From Arthrobacter antioxidans (GTDB lineage Bacteria > Actinomycetota > Actinomycetes > Actinomycetales > Micrococcaceae), in NCBI RefSeq assembly GCF_023100725.1, contig NZ_CP095501.1, forward strand, positions 434,001-498,000: DNA of 64,000 nucleotides, in the 5' to 3' direction. Shown here one piece after another: positions 8,170 to 16,774 of the stretch. A program made the position numbers and the translations under genes. The notes under the pieces were generated by a model. That model had not been told where the DNA came from. It saw only the letters and a program-made list of their open reading frames with translations, and did no database searches. Position 1 is the stretch's first letter. Each line of letters starts with the position of its first letter.

Positions 8170-8561
8170 TGACCTTCGACGCCATCGGCATCTCCGGCAC
8201 GGGGCTGACCCTGCACCGCAAGTGGCTCGACGCCGTCGCGGACAACATGGCCAACGCCAACACCGTCACCTCGACCGACGGCGCAGCCTTCCAGCAGCGC
8301 TACATCACGGCGCGCGCTGACGGGAACGGGCAGGGCGCCTACGTGGCGGGGGCCGAGTTCGGCAGTGCCGAGGGCCGCCTGGTCCACGAACCCACCCACC
8401 CCCTCGCGGACGCGGACGGCTACGTCCGCTACCCCGACATCGACATGAGCGCCCAGATGGGGCAGCTCATCATGGCGCAGCGCGGCTACCAGGCCAACGC
8501 CGCCGTCGTCGACCGCGCCAAAGCCACCTACGAAGCCGCCCTCCAGATAGGACGCTCCTGA
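8169..8561 (+). CDS. flgC: Flagellar rod protein FlgC
   Basis: FlgC is a proximal rod subunit. The 130-residue product has the N-terminal rod motif LDAVADNMANANTVTSTDG and the C-terminal rod motif YVRYPDIDMSAQMGQLIMAQ followed by RGYQANAAVVDRAKATYEAAL. Both ends match the family; total length is close to the usual 135-150 residues. ATG at 8169 overlaps the flgB stop (TGATG) and the gene in turn overlaps fliE by one base, so the three genes are probably translated together. Confidence 0.94.
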   Translation: MTFDAIGISGTGLTLHRKWLDAVADNMANANTVTSTDGAAFQQRYITARADGNGQGAYVAGAEFGSAEGRLVHEPTHPLADADGYVRYPDIDMSAQMGQLIMAQRGYQANAAVVDRAKATYEAALQIGRS

Positions 8562-8863
8562 TGCCCGTCCCCGCCATCGGCGCCGTCCAGCCGGCCCCCA
8601 CCTCCTACCTGCCGTCCGTCGGTGCCGTGTCCGACGCCGGCGGCGAGGGATTCGCTACCTCCCTCACCTCCGCCGTGGACAACCTCCAGGGCCTGCAATC
8701 GGCGTCGAACGCGCTTTCCGTGCAGGCCGTCACCGGAGACCTCACCGACATCCACAACGCCACCCTCGCCTCCACGCGCGCCCAGGTGACGCTGGAGCTC
8801 GTCGCGGCCGTCCGGAACAAGGGCGTTGACGCCTTCAACGAGATCATGAGGATGCAGGCCTGA
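8561..8863 (+). CDS. fliE: Flagellar hook-basal body adaptor FliE
   Basis: FliE joins the MS ring (FliF) to the first rod protein. The 100-residue product has a disordered N-terminus and the conserved C-terminal part: DIHNATLASTRAQVTLELVA then VRNKGVDAFNEIMRMQA, the normal FliE ending. It overlaps flgC and fliF by one base each (TGATG on both sides). Confidence 0.94.
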   Translation: MPVPAIGAVQPAPTSYLPSVGAVSDAGGEGFATSLTSAVDNLQGLQSASNALSVQAVTGDLTDIHNATLASTRAQVTLELVAAVRNKGVDAFNEIMRMQA

Positions 8864-10503
8864 TGCCCACGCCCCTGTCCACCGCCGCCACCCGCCTGGG
8901 TGACGCCGTGAAGAGCTTCACCATCGCCCAGCGCACCATCGCCATCATCGGCGTCGCCATGCTCGTCCTCGGCGGGATCGCGCTTACGTCCTGGCTCTCC
9001 AAGCCCTCCTACACCCCGCTGTTCTCCGGGCTGAGCGGCGAGGACGCCAGCACCATCGTGGACCAGCTGCAGACCGACGGCGTGCCGTACGAGCTGACCC
9101 AGGGCGGCGGCACCATCCTCGTCCCCGAGACCGCGGTGTACGACCAGCGGATCAAGGCGGCCTCCGCCGGCCTGCCGTCGTCATCGACCGGCGGCTACTC
9201 GCTGCTCGACGACATGGGGGTCACGTCCTCCGAGTTCCAGCAGTCCACCACCTACAAGCGGGCACTCGAGGGGGAGCTCGCCGCGACGGTGTCCGCGATC
9301 GACGGCGTCAAGGCCGCGACCGTCCGCCTCGCCATCCCCGAGGACACCGTGTTCGTCGCCGAGCAGGGCAAGCCGACGGCCTCGGTCTTCGTGGAGACGA
9401 ACCCGGGCGCCACCCTCTCCACCGATCAGGTGCAGGCGATCACGCATCTCACCTCCGCCTCGATCGACCGCATGGACTCCGCGGACGTCGCCGTGATCGA
9501 CTCCGAGGGCCGGGTGCTGTCCGCGGTCGGCGTCGGCGCCACCGGTGGCAGCGACCAGCAGGCCTCGGACTACGAGCAGCGCATCCAGGCCTCCGTGCAG
9601 GCCATGCTCGACCGCGTGGTGGGGGTCGGCAACGCGACCGTCGCCGTGGCCGCGGACATGCAGCGCGAGAGCGCCGAGCGCGTCGAGGAGACCTTCACGA
9701 CGCCCGAGAACGCCCCCGCACTCAACGAGTCCACCTCCACCGAGGAGTACGAGGGCGCAGGAGGCGCGCAGGCCGGCGTCCTCGGGCCGGACAACATCGC
9801 CGTGCCGGAGGACGGCGCCGACGGGGACGGCACCTTCGCCTCCGAGACGAGCACGCGCAACAACGCCGTGAACAAGACCACCGAGTCCACCACGCTGCCC
9901 GCCGGCGGCATCAACCGCCAGACCATCTCCGTCGCGGTGGACCGGGCTGCCATGGCCAACATCGACGTCGCCGCACTCACCGCCGTCGTCTCGAGCGCCG
10001 CCGGCGTGGACGCCGCACGCGGCGACGTGGTGACGGTCGAGGAACTGGCGTTCAGCGAGGCCGGCGCCAACGCCGCCGCGGATGCCCTCGCGGAGGCGGA
10101 GGCCGCCGCCGCGGCCCAGCAGCGGGCGGACCTCATCCGGACGCTGTCCATCGTGGCGACCATCCTGTTCGTCGCCATCGTGGCGCTCATCATCTACGCA
10201 CGCCGGTCGCGCCGCCAGCGGCGCGAACCGCTGGACCTCGGGGAGCTGCAGGGCGTCTACCCGGCGATCCCCGCGCCCAGCACCCCTGCGATCGATCCCG
10301 CGATGGCCCTCCTCACCCCGCTGGAGCCGGCCCCGAACACCACCACGATCGACGTCGCCGCGGTGCAGGCCGCGCTGCAGGCCGGGGCGGCGGAATCCGA
10401 CCTCGAGCGCATGCGCGCGGAGGTCGACGCCCTCGCCTCCCAGGACCCGGCGAAGACCGCCGAGTTCCTGCGCAGCATGATGGATGACAGGCAGAGCGTA
10501 TGA
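8863..10503 (+). CDS. fliF: Flagellar MS-ring protein FliF
   Basis: FliF forms the MS ring in the inner membrane, the base on which the rod, export gate and FliG are built. The 546-residue product has membrane segments near residues 27-46 (IAIIGVAMLVLGGIALTSWL) and about 426-448 (ILFVAIVALIIYARRSRRQ), separated by the periplasmic ring-building motifs (LFSGLSGEDASTIVDQL, then EFQQSTTYKRALEGELAATV). The end, DPAKTAEFLRSMMDD, is the cytoplasmic FliG-binding tail. The part between about residues 280 and 345 is Glu/Gly/Asp rich and loosely conserved. fliF and fliG overlap by four bases (ATGA). Confidence 0.96.
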   Translation: MPTPLSTAATRLGDAVKSFTIAQRTIAIIGVAMLVLGGIALTSWLSKPSYTPLFSGLSGEDASTIVDQLQTDGVPYELTQGGGTILVPETAVYDQRIKAASAGLPSSSTGGYSLLDDMGVTSSEFQQSTTYKRALEGELAATVSAIDGVKAATVRLAIPEDTVFVAEQGKPTASVFVETNPGATLSTDQVQAITHLTSASIDRMDSADVAVIDSEGRVLSAVGVGATGGSDQQASDYEQRIQASVQAMLDRVVGVGNATVAVAADMQRESAERVEETFTTPENAPALNESTSTEEYEGAGGAQAGVLGPDNIAVPEDGADGDGTFASETSTRNNAVNKTTESTTLPAGGINRQTISVAVDRAAMANIDVAALTAVVSSAAGVDAARGDVVTVEELAFSEAGANAAADALAEAEAAAAAQQRADLIRTLSIVATILFVAIVALIIYARRSRRQRREPLDLGELQGVYPAIPAPSTPAIDPAMALLTPLEPAPNTTTIDVAAVQAALQAGAAESDLERMRAEVDALASQDPAKTAEFLRSMMDDRQSV

Positions 10504-11522
10504 GCACCCTCGCCCGCGCCGCCGTGACCGGGACCCAGAAGGTCGCCATGGTGCTCATGCAGTTGGACCAGCACCGGGCCGCGGAGGTCCTCAAGCAGAT
10601 GTCCGAGGCCGAGGCCGAGGAGATCGTCGCGGAGATCGTGCGCCTGCGCCGGGTGGAACCCGCCGCTGCCGAGGAGGCACTCGCGGAGTTCCACGAACTC
10701 ACTACGAGTGGCCGGCGCCGGACGCGCGGCGGCATGGACGTGGCCATCGGGCTCCTCGAGTCCTCGTTCGGTGCGGAGCGCGCTGCGGGCGTGGTGGGAC
10801 GCCTGGCGTCCACCGCGGCCGGCAAGTCCTTCGAGTTCCTCGACAGCGTGGAAGCCGGCCAGATCCAGACCGTCCTCGAGGGCGAGCTGCCGCAGACCAT
10901 CGCCCTGGTCCTCGCACACCTCAAGCCCGAACACGCGTCCACCGTCCTCGCCGGGCTGAACCAGGACACCGGCACCGATGTGGCCCAGTGCATCGCGACC
11001 ATGGGGTCCGCGACGCCCGAGGCCGTCTCCATCGTGGCCGACACCATCAAGATCCGGGCGGGCGCCGTGGCGGCACCACGTCGGGGCACGACGGCGATCG
11101 GCGGCATCCAGCCCCTCGTGGACATCATCAACCGGGCCGACATCAGCACCGAACGCGCGCTGCTCGACGGCCTCGAACTCCGTGACCCGGTGCTGGCCGA
11201 GGAGGTCCGCGCCCGGATGCTGACCTTCGCGGACATCGTCCACCTCGAGCGCCGCGACGTGCAGCAGGTGCTGCGCGGGATCGATTCGGCCGTGCTCGCC
11301 CTGGCGATGAAGGGCGCCGCCGAGGCCGTGGTGACCGTGATCCGCTCCAACGTCTCCGAGCGCAACCGGGAGATCCTCGACGACGAGATCCGCGCCGTCG
11401 GGCCCGTCCGCATGTCGCAGGTCGAGGAGGCCCGCGCCGAGGTGGTGCGTGCCATCCGCGACCTCGAGGCACAGGGCACCATCACCATCCAGCGTGGGGA
11501 CGAGGACGAGTATGTCGACTGA
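10500..11522 (+). CDS. fliG: Flagellar motor switch protein FliG
   Basis: FliG sits on the MS ring and receives torque from MotA. The 340-residue product has the three-domain layout of the family: an N-terminal FliF-binding domain (VAMVLMQLDQHRAAEVLKQM), a middle domain that touches FliM (LPQTIALVLAHLKPEHASTV), and a C-terminal torque helix region (MLTFADIVHLERRDVQQVLR, then ALAMKGAAEAVVTVIRSNVS). The family EHPQ motif of the middle domain is not exact here. Length matches the usual 330-345. It overlaps fliF by four bases and fliH by 11. Confidence 0.96.
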   Translation: MSTLARAAVTGTQKVAMVLMQLDQHRAAEVLKQMSEAEAEEIVAEIVRLRRVEPAAAEEALAEFHELTTSGRRRTRGGMDVAIGLLESSFGAERAAGVVGRLASTAAGKSFEFLDSVEAGQIQTVLEGELPQTIALVLAHLKPEHASTVLAGLNQDTGTDVAQCIATMGSATPEAVSIVADTIKIRAGAVAAPRRGTTAIGGIQPLVDIINRADISTERALLDGLELRDPVLAEEVRARMLTFADIVHLERRDVQQVLRGIDSAVLALAMKGAAEAVVTVIRSNVSERNREILDDEIRAVGPVRMSQVEEARAEVVRAIRDLEAQGTITIQRGDEDEYVD

Positions 11523-12111
11523 CGCCTTCACCCCCGTCGCCTTCCCGCGCCTCGGCCCCGGCCAGGCCTCGCACCATGCCGCCGTCGCCCAGGGCCACGC
11601 CGCCGGCTACGCCGACGGGCTGGCCCTCGCCCGCGCCGAACTCGCGGAGCGTCGGGCGCAGCTCGACGCCGAGCACGCCGCAGCCCGTGCGCAGGCCGAC
11701 GCCGTCCTCGCGCAACGCCTGCGGGTCCTCGATACGGCCGCGCGGGCCTTCGACGCGCGGACCGCCCCGGTCCTCGACGAGGCCCGCACCCGGATCCTCG
11801 ACGCTGCCGTCCACATCACCGAAGCCCTGCTCGGCCGCGCCCTGGAGGACGGGCCGTCCTCGGCACGGGCCGCCGTCGCGCGTGCCCTCCGGGGAGCGGA
11901 GGGTGAGGAGGTGCGCGCCGTGCGCCTGCATCCCGCGGACCTGGCCGTGCTCGCCCCGGACGACACGCCGACCGCCGTGCACCTCGTGCCCGATGCCACC
12001 CTCCAGCGCGGCGACGCCGTCGCGGAGTGCCCGGACGGCCATGTGGACGCGCGCCTCGGCTCCGCGCTCGCCCGCGTGCGGTCCGCCCTGGCCGCCGGGG
12101 GTGCCGCATGA
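11512..12111 (+). CDS. fliH: Flagellar export stator FliH
   Basis: FliH is the peripheral stalk that anchors and restrains the FliI ATPase of flagellar export. The 199-residue product has a long Ala/Arg/Glu helix (about residues 35-85, AELAERRAQLDAEHAAARAQ) as in FliH and V/F-ATPase b/E subunits, and a C-terminal V-ATPase E-like part ending with ECPDGHVDARLGSALARVR, where the DGxVDA signature of the family is seen. I chose ATG at 11512, inside the end of fliG, because upstream codons would only extend into fliG coding. It overlaps fliI by four bases (ATGA). Sequence divergence is high; order fliG-fliH-fliI supports it. Confidence 0.9.
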   Translation: MSTDAFTPVAFPRLGPGQASHHAAVAQGHAAGYADGLALARAELAERRAQLDAEHAAARAQADAVLAQRLRVLDTAARAFDARTAPVLDEARTRILDAAVHITEALLGRALEDGPSSARAAVARALRGAEGEEVRAVRLHPADLAVLAPDDTPTAVHLVPDATLQRGDAVAECPDGHVDARLGSALARVRSALAAGGAA

Positions 12112-13436
12112 GCCTCACCCTCGAGGACGCCGTGGGGCACGCGCTCGCCGCCGCCGCGCCCCAGCGGTTCGGCAGGGTCGCCTCCGTGGTGGGGCTCGGT
12201 GTCGACGTCGTGGGTTTGGACTGCGCCATCGGGGACGTCGTCACGATCGGTGACCCCTCAGCCGGCTCCGGAACCGTCGACGCCGAGGTGGTCGCCGCGT
12301 CGCTCACCGGGCTGCGCTGCATGCCGTTCGCCCACCTCTCCGGGATCCAGGCGGGTGCGCCCGTCCGTGCCCAGGGGGGACCGCTGCTGGTGCCGGTGGG
12401 CCCGGGCCTGCTGGGCCGCGTGCTCGACGGCGTGGGCCGGCCCATCGACGGGCGCGGTCCGCTCACCGATGTCGCGTGGGTGTCGCTGGACAACACCCCT
12501 CCGCCCGCGCTGGACCGCACCCGCATCACCGAACCCCTCCAGCTCGGCGTCCGCGTGATGGACACGCTCACCACCGTGGGCCGCGGGCAGCGCATGGGCC
12601 TGTTCGCCGGGTCCGGGGTCGGCAAGTCCTCGCTGCTGTCGATGATCGCCCGCGGCACCGACGCCGCCGTCTCCGTGATCGCCCTCGTGGGTGAGCGCGG
12701 CCGCGAGGTCCGGGACTTCCTGGAGGACGATCTCGGCGCCGAGGGCCTCGCCCGGTCGATCGTGGTGGTCTCGACCTCGGACGAGCCCGCCCTCCTCCGC
12801 CTCCGCGCCGCGTTCGTGGCCACGCGGATCGCCGAGGCGTTCCGCGACGGCGGCGCCGACGTCATGCTCATGATGGACTCGCTCACGCGCGTGGCGATGG
12901 CGCAGCGCGAGATCGGCCTCAGCGTCGGCGAACCTCCCGCCACCCGCGGCTACCCGCCGTCCACCTTCTCCCTGCTCGCCCAGCTCCTGGAACGTGCGGG
13001 GACCGGCGCGTCCGGCTCCGTGACCGGCATGTACACCGTGCTCGTGGACGGCGACGACCACAACGAGCCCGTCGCCGACGCCGCGCGCTCCATCCTCGAC
13101 GGGCACGTGGTGCTCGACCGCAAGCTCGCCGTCGCGGGACACTTCCCGTCGATCGACCCGCTGGCCTCGATCTCCCGGGTGGCGTCCCGTGTCACCACGC
13201 GCGAGCAGGCGGCGGTCGCCGCCGTGCTGCGCAGGACACTCGCCGCCCGGAAGGCCGCTCAGGACCTCATCGACGTCGGTGCGTATGCCCGCGGATCCAA
13301 CCCGCTGGTGGACGCCGCCCTGCACCACGAGGCCGGGATCAACGCGTTCCTGCAGCAGCGGATGGACGAGCAGACCCCGTTCGACGACGCCTGGAACCGC
13401 CTGGCCCACCTCACCACCTCGATGGGAGTCTCCTGA
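12108..13436 (+). CDS. fliI: Flagellum-specific export ATPase FliI
   Basis: FliI is the ATPase of the flagellar type III export system, related to F1 beta subunits. The 442-residue product has the P-loop GSGVGKSS (near residue 168), the Walker B strand VMLMMDSLTRVAMAQREIGL, and the ATPase signature GYPPSTFSLLAQLLERAG. The N-terminal beta barrel (residues 1-90) and the short helical C-terminus (QQRMDEQTPFDDAWNRLAHL) match the family. ATG at 12108 overlaps fliH by four bases; one base overlap joins it to fliJ. Confidence 0.97.
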   Translation: MSLTLEDAVGHALAAAAPQRFGRVASVVGLGVDVVGLDCAIGDVVTIGDPSAGSGTVDAEVVAASLTGLRCMPFAHLSGIQAGAPVRAQGGPLLVPVGPGLLGRVLDGVGRPIDGRGPLTDVAWVSLDNTPPPALDRTRITEPLQLGVRVMDTLTTVGRGQRMGLFAGSGVGKSSLLSMIARGTDAAVSVIALVGERGREVRDFLEDDLGAEGLARSIVVVSTSDEPALLRLRAAFVATRIAEAFRDGGADVMLMMDSLTRVAMAQREIGLSVGEPPATRGYPPSTFSLLAQLLERAGTGASGSVTGMYTVLVDGDDHNEPVADAARSILDGHVVLDRKLAVAGHFPSIDPLASISRVASRVTTREQAAVAAVLRRTLAARKAAQDLIDVGAYARGSNPLVDAALHHEAGINAFLQQRMDEQTPFDDAWNRLAHLTTSMGVS

Positions 13437-13870
13437 TGGCACGACAGTTCCCCCTCGCAGGCCTGCTCCGGCTGCGCCAGCTGCGCGAGGAGGAGGCCGC
13501 CGGATCCCTGGCGGCGGCGAACGAACGCCTCCGCGCATCGCGTACCCGCACCGACGTCCTCAGCGACGCCCTCGACGGCACGGACATCAGCCCCGCCGGA
13601 TCGGCGTCGCTCTACGCGGTGGCCGCGGCCCGGGCGTCGGCGCGCAGCATGCTCGCCGACCTGCGCGCTCTCGAGGAGCAGCTGCAGAGTGAGCAGGGCC
13701 GCGCACAGGACCAGTACCGCGCCGCACGAGCGGCGACCATGGGCCTCGAGAAGCTCGAGGACCGCCACCGGGACACGGAGGCGACGGCGCTGATCGGCGC
13801 CGAGCAGCGTGTCCTCGACGAACTCGCCTCGGTCAGCAGTGCCCGACGCAGTGCAGAGGAGAGAGCATGA
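13436..13870 (+). CDS. fliJ: Flagellar export protein FliJ
   Basis: FliJ is a two-helix coiled coil that inserts into the FliI hexamer and links it to FlhA. The 144-residue product starts FPLAGLLRLRQLREEEAAGS, the usual FliJ opening, and continues as two long charged helices broken near residues 45-55 (the LSDALDGTDISPAG turn). No membrane segment or cysteine. It is coupled to fliI (1-base overlap) and to the NlpC/P60 gene (4-base overlap). Confidence 0.88.
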   Translation: MARQFPLAGLLRLRQLREEEAAGSLAAANERLRASRTRTDVLSDALDGTDISPAGSASLYAVAAARASARSMLADLRALEEQLQSEQGRAQDQYRAARAATMGLEKLEDRHRDTEATALIGAEQRVLDELASVSSARRSAEERA

Positions 13871-14655
13871 CCATCACCGACGCGGTAGGCCGCATCCAGC
13901 AGATCCAGTCCACCCTCACCATGCTCTCCACACCGGCGGCGCGCGCGCAGGCCGCTCCGGCGACGACGGGCGCCTCCTCGGCGGGTTCCTCGAAGGCGGC
14001 GCCGGGTAGCTCCGCAGACCTGTTCGCCGATGCGCTCGCGGGTGTCTCCGGTGCTTCCGGTGGTGCAGCAGGCGCCGGGTCCGCCGACGCGGCTCCCGCC
14101 GTCGCGCCCGTTGCCGGGTCCTCGGCGCCGGCGCCCGTCGCCGGAGCCGGTACCGCCCCGGTCCCCGTTCCCGCCTCGGCGGACGCGGCCCGGCTCATCG
14201 AGGCCGCGCGGTCCTACGAGGGCGTCCCGTACGTGTGGGGCGGCACCGACCCGGCGTCCGGCCTCGACTGCTCGGGCTTCGTGCAGCGTGCGTACGCGGA
14301 CATCGGCATCCAGATCCCCCGCGTCACCTGGGACCAGATGAACGCCGGCACCCAGGTCCCGTCCCTCGCGGAGGCCCAGCCCGGTGACCTGCTGTTCAGC
14401 CTCGAGGGCGGCCACGTGTCCATGTACCTCGGGGGCGGCAAGGCGATCGACGCCCCGCAACCCGGCAAGACCGTCGCGGTCCGGGACATGTGGGAGACCG
14501 ACGCGAACATCACCACCATCCGCCGCATCCTGCCGGCCGATCCCGCCGGAACCGCGTCCGTGGCGGCCCCGGCGGTCGCCGCTGCCGCCGTTCCGGAATC
14601 CGCCGAGCCGGCGTACGCGGCCCAGGCGGCCTTCCTCGCGAGCATGGCGCGATGA
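13867..14655 (+). CDS. NlpC/P60 (C40) peptidoglycan hydrolase in the FlgJ slot
   Basis: The 262-residue protein has an N-terminal helix (MTITDAVGRIQQIQSTLTML), an Ala/Pro/Ser-rich linker to about residue 110, and an NlpC/P60 peptidase domain (about 115-225). Catalytic Cys is in GLDCSGF (C135) and His in GGHVSMY (H183); YVWGG before the Cys is also typical. C40 enzymes cut peptide bonds in peptidoglycan stems. In proteobacteria FlgJ carries a muramidase that opens the wall for the rod; here this gene lies between fliJ and fliK, so it probably does that job with another chemistry. No signal peptide is seen; export through the flagellar gate, as for FlgJ, would fit. It overlaps both neighbours by four bases. 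Confidence 0.9.
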   Translation: MTITDAVGRIQQIQSTLTMLSTPAARAQAAPATTGASSAGSSKAAPGSSADLFADALAGVSGASGGAAGAGSADAAPAVAPVAGSSAPAPVAGAGTAPVPVPASADAARLIEAARSYEGVPYVWGGTDPASGLDCSGFVQRAYADIGIQIPRVTWDQMNAGTQVPSLAEAQPGDLLFSLEGGHVSMYLGGGKAIDAPQPGKTVAVRDMWETDANITTIRRILPADPAGTASVAAPAVAAAAVPESAEPAYAAQAAFLASMAR

Positions 14656-16268
14656 CCCCCGTGCAGGGGCTTCCCGCGGCAGCCGTGGCGCGCGCTGCAC
14701 CGGATCCGTCACGTCCGACGTCGGGTCTCCGCGACAGGAACGCGGCGGCATCCTTCGGCGATCTGTACCGGACGCACGTGGGGGAGCGTCCGGGCGAGCG
14801 CGGTGTCGGCGGAGCTGTCGGTGGTGTCGCAGGCCGTGCGGCGGACCGCGGTGTCGCGGGAGCCGTGGCCGGTCGTACCCCGGGGGCGGATGCCGGTCGT
14901 GCCGCCGGTCCGGCGGCCGGACCAGGGGTCGACCCGGCCGTGAACCGCGCGCGCCCGGCCGCTCACGCTGAAGCAGATCGCTCGGACCGCTCGGACCGCT
15001 CGGACCGCTCGGACCGCGACGCCGTGCGTGGCGTCGCTCCCACGACCCGCCGCGACGGGTCGGACCCCGCTACCGTCCCGACAACCCACCCGGCGGCCGC
15101 GACACCGACGCAAGGCACGACATCGAGCATCGCCACCTCCTCGGCAGCGACTGAACAGGTTTCCCCGGGGTCCCTCGTCCTCTCCGCTGTCGACGCAGCC
15201 ACCGGCGCCGTCGACCCTGGAGCCGCGTCATCCAGCGGTACCGTCGGCGCTCCCGGGAGCCCGGCATCCTCCGAGCAGGCAGTTCCCGGTGCGGCCACCG
15301 GGGCGGCCCTGGCCGAGGCGGACAGCCATGCAACGCCGGTGCAGGATGCGGGAACGGGTGCGCCCGCGGCAGCAACCGTTGCCGGCGCGGCACCGGGCAC
15401 CGACGCAGCGACGACGTCGAGCACCGGCACGGCGACCCCGTCGGGCGCCGCTGCAGCGATGCCGTCGGATCCCCCGGCCGAGGCGGGCCTCACCGGCACG
15501 GGGGCTGCGCCTGCTCCGACCGGTCCCACTGCTCCGGCTGGTCCCACGGGCCCTTCCTCCACGGCGGACGGCGTGGTGCCTGCTGCGGCCACGACGCCCG
15601 GGTCCGCCCCCGCACCGGAGGCCGGAACGCCGGACGTCCTCGCAGCGGAGGCCGGAACGCCGGACGCCGCCGATCCCGGCGCGCCGACCCCGACCGACGA
15701 CGGAACGACCGACGACGGAGCGACCGAGCAGGCCGGGGCCGCCCCGCAACCCGCCTCCGGGCGCGCCGATCTGCCGGCGCCCGTGCATCAGGCGCCCGGG
15801 GGCGCCGTCGTCGGCTCTGCCGATGCGGCAGCAGCGGCACCGGCCCGACCGGCGGCACCGCCCCTGCCGCAGCAACTCGGTGGCCACGCCTTCGCGCTCG
15901 CCCAGTCCGCGGCCGACGCCCCGGGCGGCACGAGCACCATCACCGTCACCGTCGCACCCGACGACCTCGGGCCCATCACCATCCGCGCCAGTTTCACCGC
16001 GGACGGTACCCGGCTCGAGTTCTTCTCCTCCACGGACGGCGGACGCGAGGCCCTGAAGCAGGCGATGCCGGACCTGCGGCGCGAGGCGTCGTCGTCGGGC
16101 CTGTCCGCGTCGCTCGATCTCGGGACCGGTACGCCGGAGGACCGCAGCGACGGACGGCGGGACGAGCCGTCCGGCCGTGCCGCCCCAGCGGTCCACCGCC
16201 CGGTGCAGGACACCCCCTGGACCCGGAGCCCCGCCGCGGGCTCCTCCACCCTCGACCTCTTCGCCTGA
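14652..16268 (+). CDS. fliK: Flagellar hook-length control protein FliK
   Basis: FliK is the secreted ruler that measures the hook and switches export to filament proteins. The 538-residue product has a very long Ala/Pro/Thr/Gly linker (about residues 90-410) and a C-terminal Flg_hook-type domain (about 410-505) with STITVTVAPDDLGPITIRAS, the conserved part of the family. The linker holds SDR repeated four times (DNA unit CTCGGACCG, 14981-15016) and a duplicated EAGTPD stretch near 15620-15665. The start ATG at 14652 overlaps the hydrolase gene by four bases. The function rests on the C-terminal domain and its place before flgD. Confidence 0.9.
   Translation: MTPVQGLPAAAVARAAPDPSRPTSGLRDRNAAASFGDLYRTHVGERPGERGVGGAVGGVAGRAADRGVAGAVAGRTPGADAGRAAGPAAGPGVDPAVNRARPAAHAEADRSDRSDRSDRSDRDAVRGVAPTTRRDGSDPATVPTTHPAAATPTQGTTSSIATSSAATEQVSPGSLVLSAVDAATGAVDPGAASSSGTVGAPGSPASSEQAVPGAATGAALAEADSHATPVQDAGTGAPAAATVAGAAPGTDAATTSSTGTATPSGAAAAMPSDPPAEAGLTGTGAAPAPTGPTAPAGPTGPSSTADGVVPAAATTPGSAPAPEAGTPDVLAAEAGTPDAADPGAPTPTDDGTTDDGATEQAGAAPQPASGRADLPAPVHQAPGGAVVGSADAAAAAPARPAAPPLPQQLGGHAFALAQSAADAPGGTSTITVTVAPDDLGPITIRASFTADGTRLEFFSSTDGGREALKQAMPDLRREASSSGLSASLDLGTGTPEDRSDGRRDEPSGRAAPAVHRPVQDTPWTRSPAAGSSTLDLFA
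14981..15016 (+). repeat. 9-bp tandem repeat in fliK
   Basis: CTCGGACCG repeated four times without change, coding Ser-Asp-Arg repeats in the FliK linker. Confidence 0.85.
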
Positions 16269-16282
16269 CCCGGAAGGACACC

Positions 16283-16723
16283 ATGCCCATCGACCCCGTC
16301 GCGTCCGCGACCTTCGCCCCCACCGAGACCCCGGCCGCCGGTACCCGGAAGCAGGCCATGGACTCGGACGTGTTCATGTCCCTGCTCGTCAGCCAGCTCC
16401 GCAACCAGGACCCCAGCGCGCCGATGGACACGAACGACATGATCGCGCAGACCACGCAGCTGGCCATGATGGAGAAGATCACACAGATGACCGGCGTCAG
16501 CGAGGAGAACTTCCACCTCCAGATGCGCTCCTCGGCGGCCGCCCTGATCGGCAACGAGGTCTCCTACACGGGGACGGACGGCGTCGAGGCCAGCGGCCTG
16601 GCGACTGCCGTCTCCTACAGCGGGCCGGTCCCCACGGTCACCATCGGCGGGAAGAGCATCGCCCTCGATCTCGTCTCCGGTGTGGGCACGCTCCCTGCGC
16701 CGTCGCCCGCACCCGCTTCCTGA
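16283..16723 (+). CDS. flgD: Flagellar hook cap/scaffold protein FlgD
   Basis: FlgD caps the growing hook and is discarded when the hook is complete. The 146-residue product contains the family signature in residues 28-75: FMSLLVSQLRNQDPSAPMDT followed by AQTTQLAMMEKITQM. It is shorter than enterobacterial FlgD (about 230) because the outer Ig/tudor-like domains are reduced to a small beta region (NEVSYTGTDGVEASGLATAV). The ATG at 16283 has GGAAGGA eight bases upstream and lies 14 bases after fliK. Confidence 0.94.
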   Translation: MPIDPVASATFAPTETPAAGTRKQAMDSDVFMSLLVSQLRNQDPSAPMDTNDMIAQTTQLAMMEKITQMTGVSEENFHLQMRSSAAALIGNEVSYTGTDGVEASGLATAVSYSGPVPTVTIGGKSIALDLVSGVGTLPAPSPAPAS

Positions 16724-16774
16724 TCCCGCACCCCATTCCCTGATCCGCCCGCTCCGCTTTCGAAAGGCACCATC

